Source: Planctomycetaceae bacterium
GTDB taxonomy: Bacteria > Planctomycetota > Planctomycetia > Pirellulales > Thermoguttaceae
Reading direction: 5' to 3'
NCBI GenBank assembly: GCA_031266315.1
Contig: JAISBG010000292.1
Location: 1 to 7,471, forward strand
Length of the DNA stretch: 7,471 bases
Below, in pieces: positions 6,187 to 7,471 of this stretch. A model generated the notes under the pieces. The model was not told where the DNA came from. It saw nothing but the letters and a program-made list of their open reading frames with translations, and did no database searches. The stretch's first letter is position 1. Each line of letters starts with the position of its first letter. Position numbers and translations under genes: made by a program.

Positions 6187-6205
6187 CCTTTTGCTAAAAG
6201 GTCGC
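6183..6205. repeat. Left outer hairpin, second unit of copy 2, loop GCT
   Basis: GCGACCTTTT (6183-6192) pairs perfectly with AAAAGGTCGC (6196-6205) around GCT, a 10-bp stem with the smallest comfortable loop. Confidence 0.8.
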
Positions 6206-6223
6206 GTCGGCGTACTCGCCGAC
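6206..6223. repeat. Left inner hairpin, second unit of copy 2, loop TACT
   Basis: GTCGGCG (6206-6212) pairs with CGCCGAC (6217-6223) around TACT. It directly follows the outer hairpin, so the two stems could stack. Confidence 0.78.
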
Positions 6224-6268
6224 AGTGAATCAGATTAGCGACAGCACATTGTGTTGCCTTCCGTTTTG

Positions 6269-6284
6269 GAGTCGAGTAAGACTC
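6269..6284. repeat. Right inner hairpin of copy 2
   Basis: GAGTC (6269-6273) pairs with GACTC (6280-6284) around GAGTAA. In copy 1 the stem has 6 bp and the loop AGTA; here the sixth pair is lost by one base change in the loop-closing position. Confidence 0.65.
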
Positions 6285-6295
6285 AACCGGCGCGA

Positions 6296-6310
6296 CCGCC
6301 CAGCGGGCGG
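6296..6310. repeat. Right outer hairpin of copy 2, loop AGC
   Basis: CCGCCC (6296-6301) pairs with GGGCGG (6305-6310) around AGC. The stem is wholly different from that of copy 1 (2627-2647) yet fully paired, and the loop is the same. Confidence 0.75.
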
Positions 6311-6382
6311 ATTGCCTACCTCTTTCATGTTTAAAACGAACTTTTCAATGCTTGGGCACCTAATCCGGTAGAATCAGAAAAT

Positions 6383-7471
6383 TTAATCTATTTCCTCTTC
6401 CGGTTTATTCGTATCAAGTTTTGTATCGAGTTGAGACCGCATTGACAATTCGTCTTCTGATTCTTTGTTTTCCGGTTCTCGATTTTCCTGTTGGGCGAAA
6501 AGCGAATCCAGCAACGAATTTATTTTCGCCAATCTTTCGCCGAAGATTTCATTTTTTCCAATCTCGGAGTTGTATCTGAACGAAAATGAAATGGAGAAGT
6601 TTTCATCTTTTCTTGCTTCGGCGGAATCGAATCCCATGTCAACCGCAAACTGTTCGAGCAATGTTTTGCCTAATGATTTGCCGTCTTCGGTTTGTGCTTT
6701 GTTCAAGGCTTTTTCCAAGTTATAACACAATCCTTCGATTTCTTTGCCGCTTGCCCCCCAAATACTGGAATTGTTGGCGTTAATAGAAAATTCACCCTTT
6801 CCGTTAAGCGACATGGATATTCTGTCTCCTTCTTTTAGTTCGACATTATAAGCGTCCAAGACGCGAGTGATTGTTCTTTCCGACAACATACTGTTTAAGT
6901 CCTTCATCACATCGGATATTGGCGAAGATACATTCAGTGTGTTGAACATGCTGGTCATCAAAGATGTCGGCTTGAAGGAAATTGATTCTTTGGGTTTGGA
7001 CTCTAACTCCTTCATTTTCACTTCTTGCTCCGCCCGTAAATCGCTCTGCATTTTTCCGAGTTTGACACCAACTGTTCCGTTTACACTAATCTTTTCTTGG
7101 GTTTTCTCATCAACAGCATAGAATGTATTTCCGATACGGAGGTTCCGTGAGGTTGACTGAGAGACGAACTCATCACCTGCAACTCCATGTGCAAAATTGA
7201 ATTGAAGACTTTTGATTTCCTGACCTTCGGCTTTCGCGGCAACAAGATCAATTCCAAATTCATTGGCATAAGCCTCAAGAAAGGCTTCACCCAATGATTT
7301 ATCGCCAACTTTAATACTGTTTAATTCGTCGAGATATTGCTGTATGAGTTCCGCATTTCCTTCGCTATTCTCATTGATATGAAACATCACATGGTCGCCT
7401 GCAACGAATTTTCCTTCACCGTCAATTTCCAGAGACATGAGATTGTAAGAAAGTGTCGAATTCTTTTTGAG
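6383..7471 (-). CDS. Acidic protein with an internal duplication, 5' part outside the window
   Basis: I do not recognise a named family. The frame is open to the right edge (11 more codons before the ATG at 7436-7438), so the true start is probably outside and the visible part has 362 residues. Numbered from that ATG, two similar units occur: residues 1-91 (SLEIDGEGKF, KSLGEAFLEAYANEFGID, SLQFNF, GDEF) and 208-298 (SMSLNGKGEFSI, KSLGKTLLEQFAVDMGFD, SISFSF, KNEIF). The order of a short strand pair, a long helix and a closing strand is kept with nearly equal spacing. Between them is a helical, charged linker (about 125-205). The tail (about 315-351) is Glu/Asp/Lys-rich, ending EEEID. There is one cysteine and no membrane segment in view; any signal peptide would be outside. 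It is convergent with the BON gene, and its stop codon touches the end of repeat copy 2. Confidence 0.85.
   Translation of the reverse strand, partial: LKKNSTLSYNLMSLEIDGEGKFVAGDHVMFHINENSEGNAELIQQYLDELNSIKVGDKSLGEAFLEAYANEFGIDLVAAKAEGQEIKSLQFNFAHGVAGDEFVSQSTSRNLRIGNTFYAVDEKTQEKISVNGTVGVKLGKMQSDLRAEQEVKMKELESKPKESISFKPTSLMTSMFNTLNVSSPISDVMKDLNSMLSERTITRVLDAYNVELKEGDRISMSLNGKGEFSINANNSSIWGASGKEIEGLCYNLEKALNKAQTEDGKSLGKTLLEQFAVDMGFDSAEARKDENFSISFSFRYNSEIGKNEIFGERLAKINSLLDSLFAQQENREPENKESEDELSMRSQLDTKLDTNKPEEEID

Larger units (their letters stand above)
5971..6384 (+). repeat. Dispersed symmetric hairpin repeat, copy 2 (expanded left half)
   Basis: This 414-bp element starts 10 bp after the stop codon of the BON gene and ends at the stop codon of the gene on the other strand. 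It shares both ends, core and right half with copy 1, but its left half is present twice (units 6004-6135 and 6136-6269). Order of parts: conserved end CTGTAATATT; 15-bp units; hairpins 6051-6073 and 6074-6089; core; 15-bp units; hairpins 6183-6205 and 6206-6223; core; hairpins 6269-6284 and 6296-6310; an inverted 15-bp unit. GAGGTAGGC (6176-6184) is fully complementary to 6314-6322, so the whole can close as a branched structure. Compared with copy 1, about 20 bp are inserted near 6332-6351. No ORF of any merit lies in it: the frame matching copy 1 has stops in both units. Confidence 0.85.

Noticed and set aside
5971..6384. CRISPR array
   Set aside because: The 15-bp units are contiguous with no spacers, and the larger repeats contain structured, inverted parts; no cas gene is present.

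Overview
The window reads as a piece of a Gram-negative bacterial chromosome of modest G+C. The run of exported, proline- and glutamine-rich proteins of unknown family, one with a BON domain, and the weak or absent Shine-Dalgarno sequences suggest a planctomycete-like host. That is an impression, not a demonstrated placement; only tag and ribD are universal families.

Layout. 1-328: left edge, with one small doubtful ORF and no firm gene. 329-889 (-): tag, a DNA-3-methyladenine glycosylase I with all metal ligands present. 890-1139: intergenic, with two hairpins. 1140-2267 (-): ribD, the bifunctional riboflavin deaminase/reductase, with a good promoter candidate at 2316-2344. 2268-2920: a long divergent intergenic region holding a solo repeat end, one worn copy of a dispersed repeat (2472-2696) and the leader of the next gene. 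2921-5960 (+): three consecutive genes for exported proteins, the last two 7 bp apart; the third ends in a BON domain. 5971-6384: a second, larger copy of the same repeat, lying between convergent genes. 6383-7471 (-): the 3' part of a gene for an acidic protein with a duplicated unit of about 90 residues, running off the right edge.

The strongest unexplained signal is the repeat family. Comparing the two copies shows one architecture: 15-bp tandem units, a hairpin with loop GCT, a hairpin with loop TACT, an asymmetric core of about 45 bp, a hairpin with loop AGTA, a hairpin with loop AGC, then an inverted 15-bp unit. The right half is the left half inverted, so both strands read the same order of parts. 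Stem sequences differ from hairpin to hairpin yet stay perfectly self-complementary, while the trinucleotide loop is constant. This is what a mobile REP/BIME- or MITE-like element, or a structured RNA, would look like. Several ORFs in these regions (including a 127-codon one at 2371-2754) are by-products of the repeat.

The two housekeeping genes have no evident link to the exported-protein cluster. That cluster may encode a cell-envelope assembly, but no partner or substrate can be read from the sequence.
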